Source: Streptomyces rhizoryzae | GTDB lineage: Bacteria > Actinomycetota > Actinomycetes > Streptomycetales > Streptomycetaceae | Assembly (NCBI RefSeq): GCF_023155275.1 | Contig: NZ_JALMUV010000051.1 | Location: forward strand, 1-55,430 | Length of the DNA: 55,430 bases | Reading direction: 5' to 3' | Shown: positions 35,462-45,500 of the stretch, one piece after another | Position numbering within the stretch: the first letter of the stretch is position 1 | Layout of the letters: every line of letters begins with the position of its first letter | Position numbers and translations under genes: made by a program | The notes under the pieces: model-generated | What the model saw: the letters and a program-made list of their open reading frames with translations, nothing else | Database searches by the model: none | What the model was told of the DNA's origin: nothing

Positions 35462-37831
35462 ATGCGTGGGTGGGAGCTCAGCCGGCGGGGGTTCCTGGCG
35501 GTGTCGGCGGTGGGGGCGCTCGGGGCCGGCGGGGTGGCGGAGGACCCGTTCCGGGTGCTGCGGGAGCGGTGGTGCGGACTGCTGCTGGGCAGCGGGTTCG
35601 ACCCGGCGGCGGAGCCGTACGCGCGGATGCTGCGGGAGACCGGCGGCCTCGCGGCGCGGTACCGGGCGGAGCTGCGGCCGGCGGACGGCTCGCTGTGGCC
35701 CGACTGCCCCTACGACCCGCCCTCGGGGATCACCCGCAGCTACGGGCGGCTGAACACCATGGCGCTGGCGTGGGCCCAGCCGGGGACCGGGCTGACCGGG
35801 GACCCGGAGCTGGCCGCCGCCGTCGCCGGCGGCCTCGACCACCTGGACCGCACCGTCTACCACCCGGCCACCACCCCCTACGGCAACTGGTGGGAATGGC
35901 AGATCGGCAGCCCCCGGCTGCTGCTGGACACCCTGGCGGTGCTGGACCCCGGGGGCGACCTGCCGGCGCGGTGCCTGGCCGCGGTCGACCACTTCGTTCC
36001 CGACGCGGTCCTCGGCACCTACGGCGGCACCAGTACCGGCGCCAACCGGGTCGACCTGTGCCGGGTCGTCGCGCTGCGCGGGGCCCTGGGCCGCGCGCCG
36101 GGGAAGCTCGCGCTCGCCCGCGACGCGCTCTCCCCGGTCTTCCCGTACGTCACGCGGGGCGACGGCCTGTACGCCGACGGCTCGTTCGTGCAGCACACCT
36201 GGGTCCCGTACACCGGCACGTACGGTGCGGTGCTCCTGGACGGCCTCGCCCGGCTCTTCGCGCTGCTGCGCGGCTCCGCCTGGGAGGTCACCGACCCCGG
36301 GCGGCAGGTCGTCCTGGACAGCGTCGAGCACGCCTACGCCCCGCTGCTGCACGACGGCCTGATGATGGACAGCGTCAACGGGCGCGCCATCAGCCGCGGT
36401 TACCTGCGCGGCGACGAACGGCGCGTGCTGCGCAGCGACCACTACCACGGGCACGCGGTGATCGCCGCGATCGCACTGCTCGCCGAGGCCGCGAGCCCCG
36501 CCGAGCGGGACCGCTGGCACGCCATGATCAAGGGCTGGATCGCCCGCGACCGCACCGTGCCGGTCCTCACCGATCCCCAGTACACCGTCGCCGACCTCGC
36601 CCGGCTGGCCGCCATCGACCGCGGCCCGGCGCCGGCCGCCCCCGAACCGGTGGGCCACCGGCTGTTCCCCGCCATGGACCGGGCCGTGCACCGCCGCCCC
36701 GGCTTCACCGCCGGCCTGGCGATGTGCTCGGACCGCATCACGTACTACGAGAACGGCAACGGCGAGAACCGGCGCGGCTGGCACACCGGTGCCGGGATGC
36801 TCTACTGGTGGCCCGCCGGCGCCGCCGGCGACCAGTACACCGACGCGTTCTGGCCCACCGTCGACCCCTACCGGCTGCCCGGCACCACCGTCTCCACCAA
36901 GCGGCTGGCCGACAACGCCGGCGGCGGCTGGGGCGAACCCAAGCCCGCCGTCCGCTGGGTCGGCGGCACCACCGACGGGGAGTTCGCCGCGCTCGGCCAG
37001 GACCTGCGCGGCCTGGACTCCACGCTCACCGCCCACAAGGCGTGGTTCGCGCTGGCCGACTGCGTGGTCTGCCTGGGCGCCGGCATCACCTCCCGCGACG
37101 GCGTCCCGGCCGAGACCGTCGTCGACAACCGCAACCTGGGGGAGCGGGGGAGCGGTGCGTTCACGCTCGACGGGGTGCGCCGGGTGCCGCGGCCCGGATG
37201 GTCGGCCCTGTTCCGCGACGCCCGCTGGGCCCACCTGGCCGGCCACGGCGGGTACGTCTTCCCCGGCGGCGCACCGCTCCACGTGCGCTGCGAGGACCGC
37301 ACCGGCCGCTGGTCCGACATCAACACCACCTCGGCCACCGACCCGTACACCCGGCGCTACCTCACCCTCTGGCACGACCACGGCACCGACCCCGACGGCG
37401 CCGGCTACGCCTACCTCCTGATGCCCGGCGCCACCGCCGCGGCCACCGCCGCCCGCGCCGCCGACCGGCACTGGCTGCGGATCCTGGCCAACGACGCCGG
37501 GCGGCAGGCCATCGAGGTCCGCGCGCTCGGCGTCACCGCCGCCGCGTTCCGGCGCGCCGGCCCCGCCGGGCCGCTGGCCGCCGACGGCCCGGCCGCGGTC
37601 CTGGTCCGCGAGACCCGCGCCCCCGGCCGGCCCGGCCGCACCGCGACGCTGTGCGCCGCCGCCCCCGGGCGCACCGGCGACCCCCTGGAGATCACCTGGT
37701 CGCGCCCCGTCCGCGCGGTGCTCGGCCACGGTTCCGCCGTTCGGGTGATGGAGGCCGGCCGCACCCTGCGGCTGCGCCTGGACCCCGGTACCGCCTGCGC
37801 CACGCACACCTGCACGGTGCTGCCGGCCTGA
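35462..37831 (+). CDS. Secreted polysaccharide lyase family 8 (hyaluronate/chondroitin/xanthan lyase type)
   Basis: A 789-aa extracellular enzyme that cleaves uronic-acid polysaccharides by beta-elimination. A twin-arginine signal, LSRRGFLAVSAVGALGAGG, starts at residue 5. The alpha/alpha toroid carries the family catalytic residues: Asn in GNWWEWQIGSP (about 142), His and Tyr in VQHTWVPYTGTYG (about 245 and 254) and Arg in NGRAISRG. The beta-sandwich C-terminal half starts near 390. ATG 35462 is selected by GGAGG six bases upstream. Hyaluronan, chondroitin and xanthan specificities cannot be separated by eye. Confidence 0.88.
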   Translation: MRGWELSRRGFLAVSAVGALGAGGVAEDPFRVLRERWCGLLLGSGFDPAAEPYARMLRETGGLAARYRAELRPADGSLWPDCPYDPPSGITRSYGRLNTMALAWAQPGTGLTGDPELAAAVAGGLDHLDRTVYHPATTPYGNWWEWQIGSPRLLLDTLAVLDPGGDLPARCLAAVDHFVPDAVLGTYGGTSTGANRVDLCRVVALRGALGRAPGKLALARDALSPVFPYVTRGDGLYADGSFVQHTWVPYTGTYGAVLLDGLARLFALLRGSAWEVTDPGRQVVLDSVEHAYAPLLHDGLMMDSVNGRAISRGYLRGDERRVLRSDHYHGHAVIAAIALLAEAASPAERDRWHAMIKGWIARDRTVPVLTDPQYTVADLARLAAIDRGPAPAAPEPVGHRLFPAMDRAVHRRPGFTAGLAMCSDRITYYENGNGENRRGWHTGAGMLYWWPAGAAGDQYTDAFWPTVDPYRLPGTTVSTKRLADNAGGGWGEPKPAVRWVGGTTDGEFAALGQDLRGLDSTLTAHKAWFALADCVVCLGAGITSRDGVPAETVVDNRNLGERGSGAFTLDGVRRVPRPGWSALFRDARWAHLAGHGGYVFPGGAPLHVRCEDRTGRWSDINTTSATDPYTRRYLTLWHDHGTDPDGAGYAYLLMPGATAAATAARAADRHWLRILANDAGRQAIEVRALGVTAAAFRRAGPAGPLAADGPAAVLVRETRAPGRPGRTATLCAAAPGRTGDPLEITWSRPVRAVLGHGSAVRVMEAGRTLRLRLDPGTACATHTCTVLPA

Positions 37832-37999
37832 GCGTCACCCGGCTGCCGTTTGTCGGCACCGTACAGCCGCTGGACACCGCGTCCACCCCGGTCCGGGCCC
37901 GCAGTCACGCCTCGTGCAGCGTGGTTCTGTACCGCCTGCCCACGAAATCGCGTCCGACGTTGTACGAAACCGACATCGGTGCGCGGGGCCTCGTCCACG

Positions 38000-38011
38000 T
38001 ACCGTCGATGC
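38000..38011 (+). promoter_or_regulatory. Leaderless -10 element of accB
   Basis: TACCGT (38000-38005) matches TANNNT and is exactly 6 nt before ATG 38012; no ribosome-binding site. The -35 is weak. Confidence 0.5.
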
Positions 38012-39595
38012 ATGACCACTGTCGAAGATGTGCCCGCCGGCGCCGGCGACGCCCGCGGGCGCGTCGCCGAACTGCACGCGATCCGTGAGCAGGTCCGGCG
38101 AGGCCCCAGCGAGCGAGCCACCGAGGCGCAGCGCGCCAAGGGCAAGCTGACGGCCCGCGAGCGGATCGAGCTGCTGCTGGACGAGGGTTCCTTCAACGAG
38201 GTCGAGCCGCTGCGCCGGCACCGCGCCACCGGCTTCGGCCTGGAGGCCAAGAAGCCGTACACGGACGGTGTGATCACCGGCTGGGGCACGGTCCATGGCC
38301 GGACCGTCTTCGTCTACGCGCACGACTTCCGGATCTTCGGCGGCGCGCTCGGCGAGGCCCACGCCACCAAGATCCACAAGATCATGGACATGGCCATCCA
38401 GGCCGGTGCCCCGCTGGTGTCGCTCAACGACGGCGCCGGCGCCCGCATCCAGGAAGGCGTCTCCGCGCTCGCCGGCTACGGCGGCATCTTCCAGCGCAAC
38501 ACCAAGGCGTCCGGCGTCATCCCGCAGATAAGCGTCATGCTCGGCCCGTGCGCCGGCGGTGCCGCCTACTCGCCGGCGCTGACCGACTTCGTCTTCATGG
38601 TCCGCGACACCTCCCAGATGTTCATCACCGGCCCGGACGTGGTCCGCGCGGTCACCGGTGAGGAGATCACCCAGAACGGCCTGGGCGGCGCCGACGTGCA
38701 CGCCGAGACCTCCGGTGTCGCGCACTTCGCGTACGACGACGAGGTCACCTGCCTCGAAGAGGTCCGCTACCTGCTCTCGCTGCTGCCGGCCAACAACCGC
38801 GAGAACCCGCCCGCGGTGCCCTGCGAGGACCCCGCCGACCGCAGCTGCGACTCCCTCCTGGACCTGGTCCCGGCGGACGGCAACCGGCCGTACGACATGC
38901 GCAAGGTCATCGAGGAGATCGTCGACGACGGCGAGTACCTGGAGGTCCACGAGCGCTGGGCCACCAACATCATCTGCGCGCTGACCCGCTTCGACGGCCG
39001 GGTGGTCGGCATCATCGCCAACCAGCCGCAGTCGCTGGCCGGCGTCCTGGACATCGAGGCGTCCGAGAAGGCCGCCCGCTTCGTCCAGATGTGCGACGCC
39101 TTCAACATCCCGCTGGTCACCCTGCTCGACGTCCCCGGCTTCCTGCCCGGCGTCGACCAGGAGCACGGCGGCATCATCCGGCACGGCGCCAAGCTGCTCT
39201 ACGCCTACTGCAACGCGACCGTCCCGCGGATCTCCATCGTGCTGCGCAAGGCGTACGGCGGCGCCTACATCGTCATGGACTCGCAGTCCATCGGCGCCGA
39301 CCTGACCTACGCCTGGCCCACCAACGAGATCGCCGTGATGGGCGCCGAGGGCGCGGCCAACGTCATCTTCCGCAAGCAGATCGCCGAGGCGGACGACTCC
39401 GAGGCCATGCGCACCCGCATGGTCAAGGAGTACAAGTCCGAGCTGATGCACCCGTACTACGCGGCCGAGCGCGGCCTGGTCGATGACGTCATCGACCCCG
39501 CCGAGACCCGCCTGGTGCTCGTCCGGGCGCTGGAGATGCTGCGCACCAAGCACGCGGACCTGCCGGCCCGCAAGCACGGCAACCCGCCCCAGTAG
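38012..39595 (+). CDS. accB: Acyl-CoA carboxylase beta (carboxyltransferase) subunit
   Basis: A 527-aa carboxyltransferase that moves CO2 from biotin to acetyl- or propionyl-CoA, giving malonyl- or methylmalonyl-CoA for fatty acids and polyketides. It holds the two crotonase-fold halves. The first oxyanion region is GPCAGGAAYSPALTDF (about 178-193) and the second RKAYGGAYIVM (about 412). AKGKLTARERIELLLDEGSF is the N-terminal signature. The small epsilon subunit follows, as in S. coelicolor accB-accE, hence the symbol. The biotinylated alpha subunit is not in this window. Confidence 0.93.
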   Translation: MTTVEDVPAGAGDARGRVAELHAIREQVRRGPSERATEAQRAKGKLTARERIELLLDEGSFNEVEPLRRHRATGFGLEAKKPYTDGVITGWGTVHGRTVFVYAHDFRIFGGALGEAHATKIHKIMDMAIQAGAPLVSLNDGAGARIQEGVSALAGYGGIFQRNTKASGVIPQISVMLGPCAGGAAYSPALTDFVFMVRDTSQMFITGPDVVRAVTGEEITQNGLGGADVHAETSGVAHFAYDDEVTCLEEVRYLLSLLPANNRENPPAVPCEDPADRSCDSLLDLVPADGNRPYDMRKVIEEIVDDGEYLEVHERWATNIICALTRFDGRVVGIIANQPQSLAGVLDIEASEKAARFVQMCDAFNIPLVTLLDVPGFLPGVDQEHGGIIRHGAKLLYAYCNATVPRISIVLRKAYGGAYIVMDSQSIGADLTYAWPTNEIAVMGAEGAANVIFRKQIAEADDSEAMRTRMVKEYKSELMHPYYAAERGLVDDVIDPAETRLVLVRALEMLRTKHADLPARKHGNPPQ

Positions 39596-39650
39596 CACCG
39601 GCCCGCCGCCAGACCTTCCCGTCCTTCGACCACGGAGAATCGAGACCGCC

Positions 39651-39857
39651 GTGAATCCTGCCCATGCCACCGCCGCCCCCATCCGCGTCGAGAAGGGCCA
39701 GGCCAGCGAGGAGGAGCTGGCCGCGCTGACCGCCGTGCTGCTGGCCCGCGCCGCGCACCGCCCGGCCGCCCCGGCCGGTCCGCGCGCCACCGCCGCCCGC
39801 TGGCGCCGCCTGGAGCGCCAGACCGGCTTCCACGGCGCGACCAGCTGGCAGCGCTGA
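39651..39857 (+). CDS. accE: Acyl-CoA carboxylase epsilon subunit
   Basis: A 68-aa protein encoded 55 bp after the beta subunit. The core IRVEKGQASEEELAALTAVL and the C-terminal tail with ARWRRLERQTGFHGATSWQR match the actinobacterial epsilon subunit. That subunit binds the alpha-beta complex and raises its activity toward acetyl-CoA. GTG start with GGAGA upstream. It is co-transcribed with accB and ends at a strong terminator. Confidence 0.9.
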   Translation: MNPAHATAAPIRVEKGQASEEELAALTAVLLARAAHRPAAPAGPRATAARWRRLERQTGFHGATSWQR

Positions 39858-39872
39858 CCCGGCAGGCATCAG

Positions 39873-39908
39873 GCGAAGGGCCCCGCATCCCGGTGCGGGG
39901 CCCTTCGC
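39873..39908 (+). terminator. accB-accE terminator
   Basis: A perfect 15-bp stem (39873-39887 with 39894-39908) and a 6-nt loop. Confidence 0.9.
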
Positions 39909-40096
39909 CGTGCCCGGGCGGGCCCGCCGCGGCCCGGTGTTCCGGTCCGGCAGGCCGCGTCCGGAACGAGGCGTAGGTTCGCCCCAACCCTGGGAAGCGG
40001 AGCTGGGCAAGCGGAGATCCCCGTGCTGGCATGCGCTCGTCACCCCCGCCCGGGGCGCCCCGCGCCGCGGGCCCAGGACGACCGGAAGGAAGAGCC

Positions 40097-40750
40097 ATGC
40101 TCAGCACGCTCGGCGCCGCCGCCGCGGCGGCCCTGCTCCTCGCCGGCCCGGCATCCCCCACCACCCCCGCCCGCTACGGCGACGACCCGCCCACCGGGAA
40201 GATCACCATCACCGTCGCCACGGTGAACGGATCGGGCTGCCGCCCCGGCAGCGCCGCGGTCGCCATCGCCCCCGACAACACCGCCTTCACCGTGACCTAC
40301 AGCGAGTACCTCGCCCAGGCCGGCGGCGGCAGCAGACCCACCGACGCCCGCAAGAACTGCCAGATCGCCCTCAACGTGCACGTCCCCCAGGGCTTCACCT
40401 ACGCCGTCGCGCGGGCCGACTACCGCGGCTACGCCTCCCTGGCCAAGGGCGCCACCGGCCTGGAGCAGGCCAACTACTACTTCCAGGGCCAGCCCGAGAC
40501 GGCCCGCCGCAGCCACACCTTCGGCGGCCCCTCCGACGCCAACTGGCAGACCTCCGACGAGACCGACGTCGACGCGCTGGTCTACGCCCCCTGCGGCGAG
40601 GAGCGCTACTTCAACATCAACACCGAGCTGCGGGTGGACGCCAAGGGCGCCGACCCCGCCGCCACCAGCTACATGGCGATGGACTCCACCGACGGCAGCA
40701 TCAACACCGTGTACCACTTCGCCTGGAAGCAGTGCCCGGCCCGCCGCTGA
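40097..40750 (+). CDS. Secreted DUF4360 protein
   Basis: A 217-aa protein with a Sec signal (MLSTLGAAAAAALLLAGPASPT). The mature part starts near ARYGDDPPTGKITITVATVNGSGC, the opening typical of DUF4360, a family of small secreted beta-rich proteins in actinobacteria and fungi. Four Cys in the mature part could form disulfides. ATG 40097 is chosen over an in-frame ATG at 40031 because GGAAGGA precedes it and it starts the signal peptide. Function unknown. Confidence 0.8.
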   Translation: MLSTLGAAAAAALLLAGPASPTTPARYGDDPPTGKITITVATVNGSGCRPGSAAVAIAPDNTAFTVTYSEYLAQAGGGSRPTDARKNCQIALNVHVPQGFTYAVARADYRGYASLAKGATGLEQANYYFQGQPETARRSHTFGGPSDANWQTSDETDVDALVYAPCGEERYFNINTELRVDAKGADPAATSYMAMDSTDGSINTVYHFAWKQCPARR

Positions 40751-40761
40751 CCGCGCACACG

Positions 40762-40802
40762 GCGAAGGCCCCCGCGACCGGCAGGTGTGCGGGGGCCTTC
40801 GC
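40762..40802. terminator. Bidirectional terminator
   Basis: GCGAAGGCCCCCGC (40762-40775) pairs with GCGGGGGCCTTCGC (40789-40802), a perfect 14-bp stem between the DUF4360 gene and the first conservon. Confidence 0.9.
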
Positions 40803-40826
40803 AACGGGCGGCGCGGAGCCGTCCGG

Positions 40827-41405
40827 TCAGCGCAGGCGGGCCATCAGGGCGTGCTCCACGAGCGTGATGAGCGCGCTCTTGGCCTCGCTGCGGTGCCGCG
40901 CGTCGGTGGTGATGATCGGCGCGTCCGGGCCGATCTGGAGCGCCTCACGGACCTCGTCGGGCGTGTAGGGCTGGTGTCCGTCGAAGCCGTTGAGGGCGAT
41001 CACGAACGGCAGGCCGCTGTTCTCGAAGTAGTCCACGGCCGGGAAGCAGTCCGCCAGGCGGCGGGTGTCCACCAGGACCACCGCGCCGATGGCGCCGCGC
41101 ACCAGGTCGTCCCACATGAACCAGAAGCGGTCCTGGCCCGGCGTACCGAAGAGGTACAGGATCAGGTCCTGGTCCAGCGTGATGCGGCCGAAGTCCATCG
41201 CCACGGTCGTGGTCGTCTTGTCCGGTGCGTGCGTGAGGTCGTCGATGCCCGCCGAGGCGGAGGTCATCACGGCTTCGGTGCGCAGCGGGTTGATCTCTGA
41301 GACGGCCCCGACGAACGTGGTCTTGCCCACGCCGAAGCCGCCCGCCACCACGATCTTCGCCGAGGTGGTGGAGCGGGCTGCACCGCTAGAGCTTGCGAAG
41401 TCCAC
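40827..41405 (-). CDS. cvnD: Conservon GTPase CvnD (conservon 1)
   Basis: A 192-aa small GTPase of the MglA-like/conservon type. The P-loop is GGFGVGKTT (about 22-30), the switch region FGTPGQDRF (about 90), and the base-recognition region LNGFDG. In conservons, CvnA to CvnD form a membrane-associated complex likened to a eukaryotic G-protein-coupled system; known ones affect development and antibiotic production. The GTG start overlaps the end of cvnC by 20 bp. It is almost identical to the paralogue at 46150-46743, with a 113-bp run of exact DNA identity. Confidence 0.95.
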   Translation of the reverse strand: MDFASSSGAARSTTSAKIVVAGGFGVGKTTFVGAVSEINPLRTEAVMTSASAGIDDLTHAPDKTTTTVAMDFGRITLDQDLILYLFGTPGQDRFWFMWDDLVRGAIGAVVLVDTRRLADCFPAVDYFENSGLPFVIALNGFDGHQPYTPDEVREALQIGPDAPIITTDARHRSEAKSALITLVEHALMARLR

Positions 41406-42000
41406 TGAGCACCCTTTCGAGCAGTGTCACATCTGGCTGTCCGCCGGCGGTCTCGTCCCCGCCGGGCTGATGGATGGCGACGAGTCCGGCCTCCGCCAGG
41501 TCGGCGACGAGGATCCGGGCGACGCCGAGGGGGATGGAGAGGAGGGCCGAGATCTCGGCCACTGATTTGATCTCGCGGCAGAGGTGGCAGATGCGCTGGT
41601 GCTCCGGCAGCTGGCCCTGCAGCTTCGCGGGATCGGCGGTCGTGCTCACCAGCGCCTCGATGGCGAGCTGGTAGCGCGGCCGGGTCCGGCCCCCGGTCAT
41701 GGCGTACGGGCGCACGAGGGGGTTGTTCGCCCCGCCCGTGGGGGCGGGCTCGGGCGCCGGCCGCGGCGGCTGCACCGGCTGGATGCGGGGCGGCTGCGGC
41801 TGTTCGTACGGCGCGGGTTCGTACGGCCTCGGGTCGTACGGGCCCCGCTGTGCAGCGGGCTGCTGCGGCTGCGGCGGCAGGTGCCGCTGCGGCCGGCGGC
41901 TCGGCGCGGAGGGGAAGTTGAAGCGGTTGTGATGGGTCTCGCCCTGGGACCCGGACTGCTGTCCGGGACCGTACGGGTAGCCGCTCGGGGGCGTTGCCAC
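41386..42000 (-). CDS. cvnC: Conservon DUF742 protein CvnC (conservon 1)
   Basis: A 204-aa protein. The first ~90 residues are Pro/Gln-rich and likely disordered. The conserved DUF742 part has LVRPYAMTGGRTRPRYQLAI, the HQRICHLCREIKSVAEISA helix-turn-helix-like region and the tail LLERVLSGLRKL. GTG 42000 has a strong GGAGGAG. The paralogue in conservon 2 lacks most of the disordered N-terminus. Confidence 0.92.
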   Translation of the reverse strand: MATPPSGYPYGPGQQSGSQGETHHNRFNFPSAPSRRPQRHLPPQPQQPAAQRGPYDPRPYEPAPYEQPQPPRIQPVQPPRPAPEPAPTGGANNPLVRPYAMTGGRTRPRYQLAIEALVSTTADPAKLQGQLPEHQRICHLCREIKSVAEISALLSIPLGVARILVADLAEAGLVAIHQPGGDETAGGQPDVTLLERVLSGLRKL

Positions 42001-42085
42001 GTCTCCTCCTCCAACTTGCCTTCTTCGACGCCGGTCGCGCCACCGCACCCTATGGCGCGGTGGCGGGAAACGCACTGCCTGTCTG

Positions 42086-42508
42086 CTAGTTGAGAAGGCT
42101 GCCCTGCAGTTCCGCGCGCAGGTCGGGCGTCAGGACGGTGCCCGCGCGGTCGACCAGCAGGGCCATCTCGTAGCCGACGAGGCCGATGTCGCACTCGGGG
42201 TGCGCCAGCACGGCCAGCGACGATCCGTCGGAGACGGACATGATGAAGAGGAAGCCGCGCTCCATCTCCACCACGGTCTGGTTGACGTTCCCGCCCTCGA
42301 AGATGCGGGACGCGCCGGAGGTCAGCGACGTCAGACCGGAGGCCACCGCCGCCAGCTGATCCGCTCTGTCCCGGGGGAAGCCCTCGGACATCGCGAGGAG
42401 GAGACCGTCCGCGGAGACCACGACCGTGTGGGACACCCCGGGGGTGTTCTCCACGAAGTTGGTGATCAACCAGTTCAGATTCTGCGCCGCCTGGCTCATC
42501 GGGCTCAC
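42086..42508 (-). CDS. cvnB: Conservon roadblock/LC7 protein CvnB (conservon 1)
   Basis: A 140-aa roadblock/LC7 protein, thought to act on the GTPase CvnD in the manner of MglB on MglA. It starts MSPMSQAAQNLNWLITNFVE. GTG 42508 is preferred because AGGAG lies 7 nt upstream and the gene then starts one base after the cvnA stop. A later ATG (42499) is also possible. It is nearly identical to the paralogue at 47239-47661. Confidence 0.93.
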   Translation of the reverse strand: MSPMSQAAQNLNWLITNFVENTPGVSHTVVVSADGLLLAMSEGFPRDRADQLAAVASGLTSLTSGASRIFEGGNVNQTVVEMERGFLFIMSVSDGSSLAVLAHPECDIGLVGYEMALLVDRAGTVLTPDLRAELQGSLLN

Positions 42509-42509
42509 A

Positions 42510-45500
42510 CTAACGCTCCTGATCGTAGGTGCTGCCGGGGCCGAAGCCCTGTTGGTCATTCTGGGGGACCCCCGGGGAGGGATCCGTGCCGGTGCCGGCG
42601 CTGCGCCCCTGCTGGACACCGCGGCGCAGATTGCTCAGCCTGCCGCGGACATCCTCGGGGGCGCGGGAGACCTGGGGGCCGCCCTGCGCGGACTGCTCCG
42701 CGGTGCCCTCGACCAGATTGGCCTTGGGCACCCGCCGGGGCAGGCCGGAAGCGGTGACCCCGCCCGCCGACGGCTGGCGCAGTCGTCCCGCCCGCTGCCA
42801 GCGCTCGTCGTTCTCGCTGCGCCAGGCGGAACCGTCGTCCTGGCCGGGCTCCGGTGCGGTCTGCTGCTGATCCTGCGGCGAGCCGGTTCCGCGGCGCGGA
42901 AGACCGGCTTCGGTCAGCGAGTGGATCACGCTCGCGGTAGGGCCGGGACGCTCGAATGGTACGCGCTCCGGCGCATCCGCGGGAGCGGCGGGTGCATTCC
43001 GGTCAGATTCCGCTTCGGTTCCGAAGTAGCCGTCGTAGACGGGCTGTTCGGCCCAGGCGTCCGCGGGCAGCGGGTCCCGCAGCGGGTCGTGCGGGGCGAA
43101 GGGGTGCTGGCCGGTGCTCTGCGCCGGGTCCGGTTCGCCGAACGCCTCCCCGCCGAAGGAGCGGTCGTCGTACAGCGGCCGGCCGGGCTCCGCATAGGGC
43201 CCGGAGGGCTCCTGGTGGCCCTGGTGGGCCTCGTAGCCGTCGGGGCCCTGCCCGCCTTCGTAGCCCTGCGGGGCGTCGTAGCCCTGCGGGGACTCGTAGC
43301 CCTTGGGGCCGTCGGCCGGCAGTTCGTCGCGGAACAGCGGACGGGGGTCGGCCGGCGCGGGGTGCCCCGCGGCCGCCTGGGCCTCCAGCGCCGCCCGGCG
43401 CTCCTCGCGGTGCAGCGAACGGCCCACCGGGTCCATTCCGGCCGGGGCGCCGGGGCGCCCGTGGAAGCCGTCGTCGAAGCCCAGCTCCGCGGCCGTGCGG
43501 GTGCCGCCCTCGTACGCCTCCTGCGGCTGCTCGGGCACGATCCGGGAGACGGTGAAGGTCTCGTCGACCTGCTCGTCGCCGCCACCGCCGTGGGTGATCG
43601 CCTCCGGCAGCATGACCAGCGAGGTGGTGCCGGCCTGCTCGCCCGAGGGGCGCAGCTGCACCCGGATCCCGTGCCGGTCGGCCAGCCGGCCGACCACGAA
43701 CAGGCCCATCCGCTGGGAGATCGCGACGTCCACGCTCGGCGGGTTGGCCAGCCGGTGGTTGATGTCCGCGAAGTCCTCGGGGGTCAGCCCGATGCCCTTG
43801 TCGTGGATCTCGATCATGACCCGGCCGTCCGGCAGCCGGGTCGCGGCCACCTTCACCTTGGTCTGCGGGGAGGAGAACGTGGTGGCGTTCTCCAGCAGCT
43901 CGGACAGCAGGTGGATGAGGTCGGTCACCGCGGTGCCGTGGATCTCGCTCTCCGGCACCCCGCTGAGCTCGATCCGCTCGTACGACTCGACCTCGGACGT
44001 CGCCGCCCGCAGGACGTCGATCAGCGGCACCGGCTGGTTCCAGCGGCGGCCGGGCTCCTCGCCCGCGAGGATCAGGAGGTTCTCGCCGTTACGGCGCATG
44101 CGCGTGGCGAGGTGGTCGAGCCGGAAGAGGTTCTCCAGCTGGTCCGGGTCGGCCTCGTTGTTCTCCAGGTTGGTGATCAGCTCCAGCTGACGCTCGATCA
44201 GCCCCTGGTTGCGGCTGGAGAGGTTGGTGAAGATCGCGTTGACGTTGCCGCGCAGCAGCGCCTGCTCGGCGGCGAGCCGGACCGCCTCGCGGTGCACCTG
44301 GTCGAAGGCGCGGGCCACCTCGCCGATCTCGTCCGTGGTGGAGATCGGGATGGGCTGCACGCGGGTGTCGACCCGGCCCGGGTCGGTGCGGGAGAGCTGG
44401 TCGACCAGCAGCGGCAGCCGCTGCTCGGCCACGCCGAAGGCCGCGTTGCGCAGCTCGCGCATGTTGTGGCTCATCCGGCGGGCCATCAGCCCGGCCACCA
44501 GGAACGCGGCGATCAGCGCGGCCAGCACGATGCCGGAGACCACGAACGTCGAGCGCCGGGCGTCCGCGGAGATCTGCGCGGCCTCGTCGACCGCCTTGTC
44601 CGCCAGGTCCTTCTCGATGGACCGGTACATGTCGAACTTGCCGGTGGCCGCCTGGAAGTACGCCTCCGGCGTGACGCCCCGCTGGGCCAGCGCCGACGGG
44701 TCGGCGCCACTGGCGATCAGGGTCGACATCTGGTCGATCGACGGCGGCGCGTGGAACGTCCGACCGGCCGCCTGGGCCTGCGCCTTCGCCCGCGCGATCT
44801 GCTGCTGCGCGGACTGCTGGAGCGCGGCGGCGTCCGACTTCAGCCGTGCCACGTCGTCCGGGGTACCGCCGGAGGTGTACTCGCCGATCGCGATGCCCTC
44901 CAGGTAGCGGTACGAGGCGAACGCGGTCAGCTGGGTCTTGTGCTCCTTGCCGTTCTCCGGGGTGGCCGGGGCGACCAGCAGGTGGGTGCCGATCGAGCGC
45001 TCCAGCGACTCGGCGGCCTTCGCCAGTGCGACGGCGTAGACGGTGCGGCCGTAGGAGGTGATGTTGCCGGTGCCCAGGCCGAGTTCGTTGGCGAACTCCA
45101 TCAGCGGGTGCTGGATCTCGACGTAGCCCTCTTCGGTCTGCACACCGGTGAGCTTGGGGGTGAAGGCCGCCTGCCGCAGCTGCGCCAGCTTCGGCTCGGT
45201 CTTCTCGAAGAGCCCCATGCGGCGCTTGAGGCCCGGCTTGTCGGGCATGTTCCCGGCGGCCTCGTGGAACGCCTTCGCGGCCGCGTCGGTGGCGTCCCGG
45301 GCCTCCTGGACGATCGGATCGTCCTTCTCGCCCTTCAGCAGCGGCGCGGCGGTGCGGTCCCGTTCGTCGATGAGGGCGTTGCTGTAGGAAAGCGCGGCGC
45401 GAACGAGCTTCGCGGTGTTCTCCGCGTCCTGCGCCTCCTGCCAGGTGCCGAAGGAGTTGTCCACCCGCAGGCCGCCGAAGACCAGGGCGACGAGCACGGG

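Noticed and set aside
40031..40096. Upstream in-frame ATG extending the DUF4360 protein by 22 residues
   Set aside because: The extension is Pro/Arg-rich, lacks a ribosome site, and would place charged residues before a clear signal peptide.
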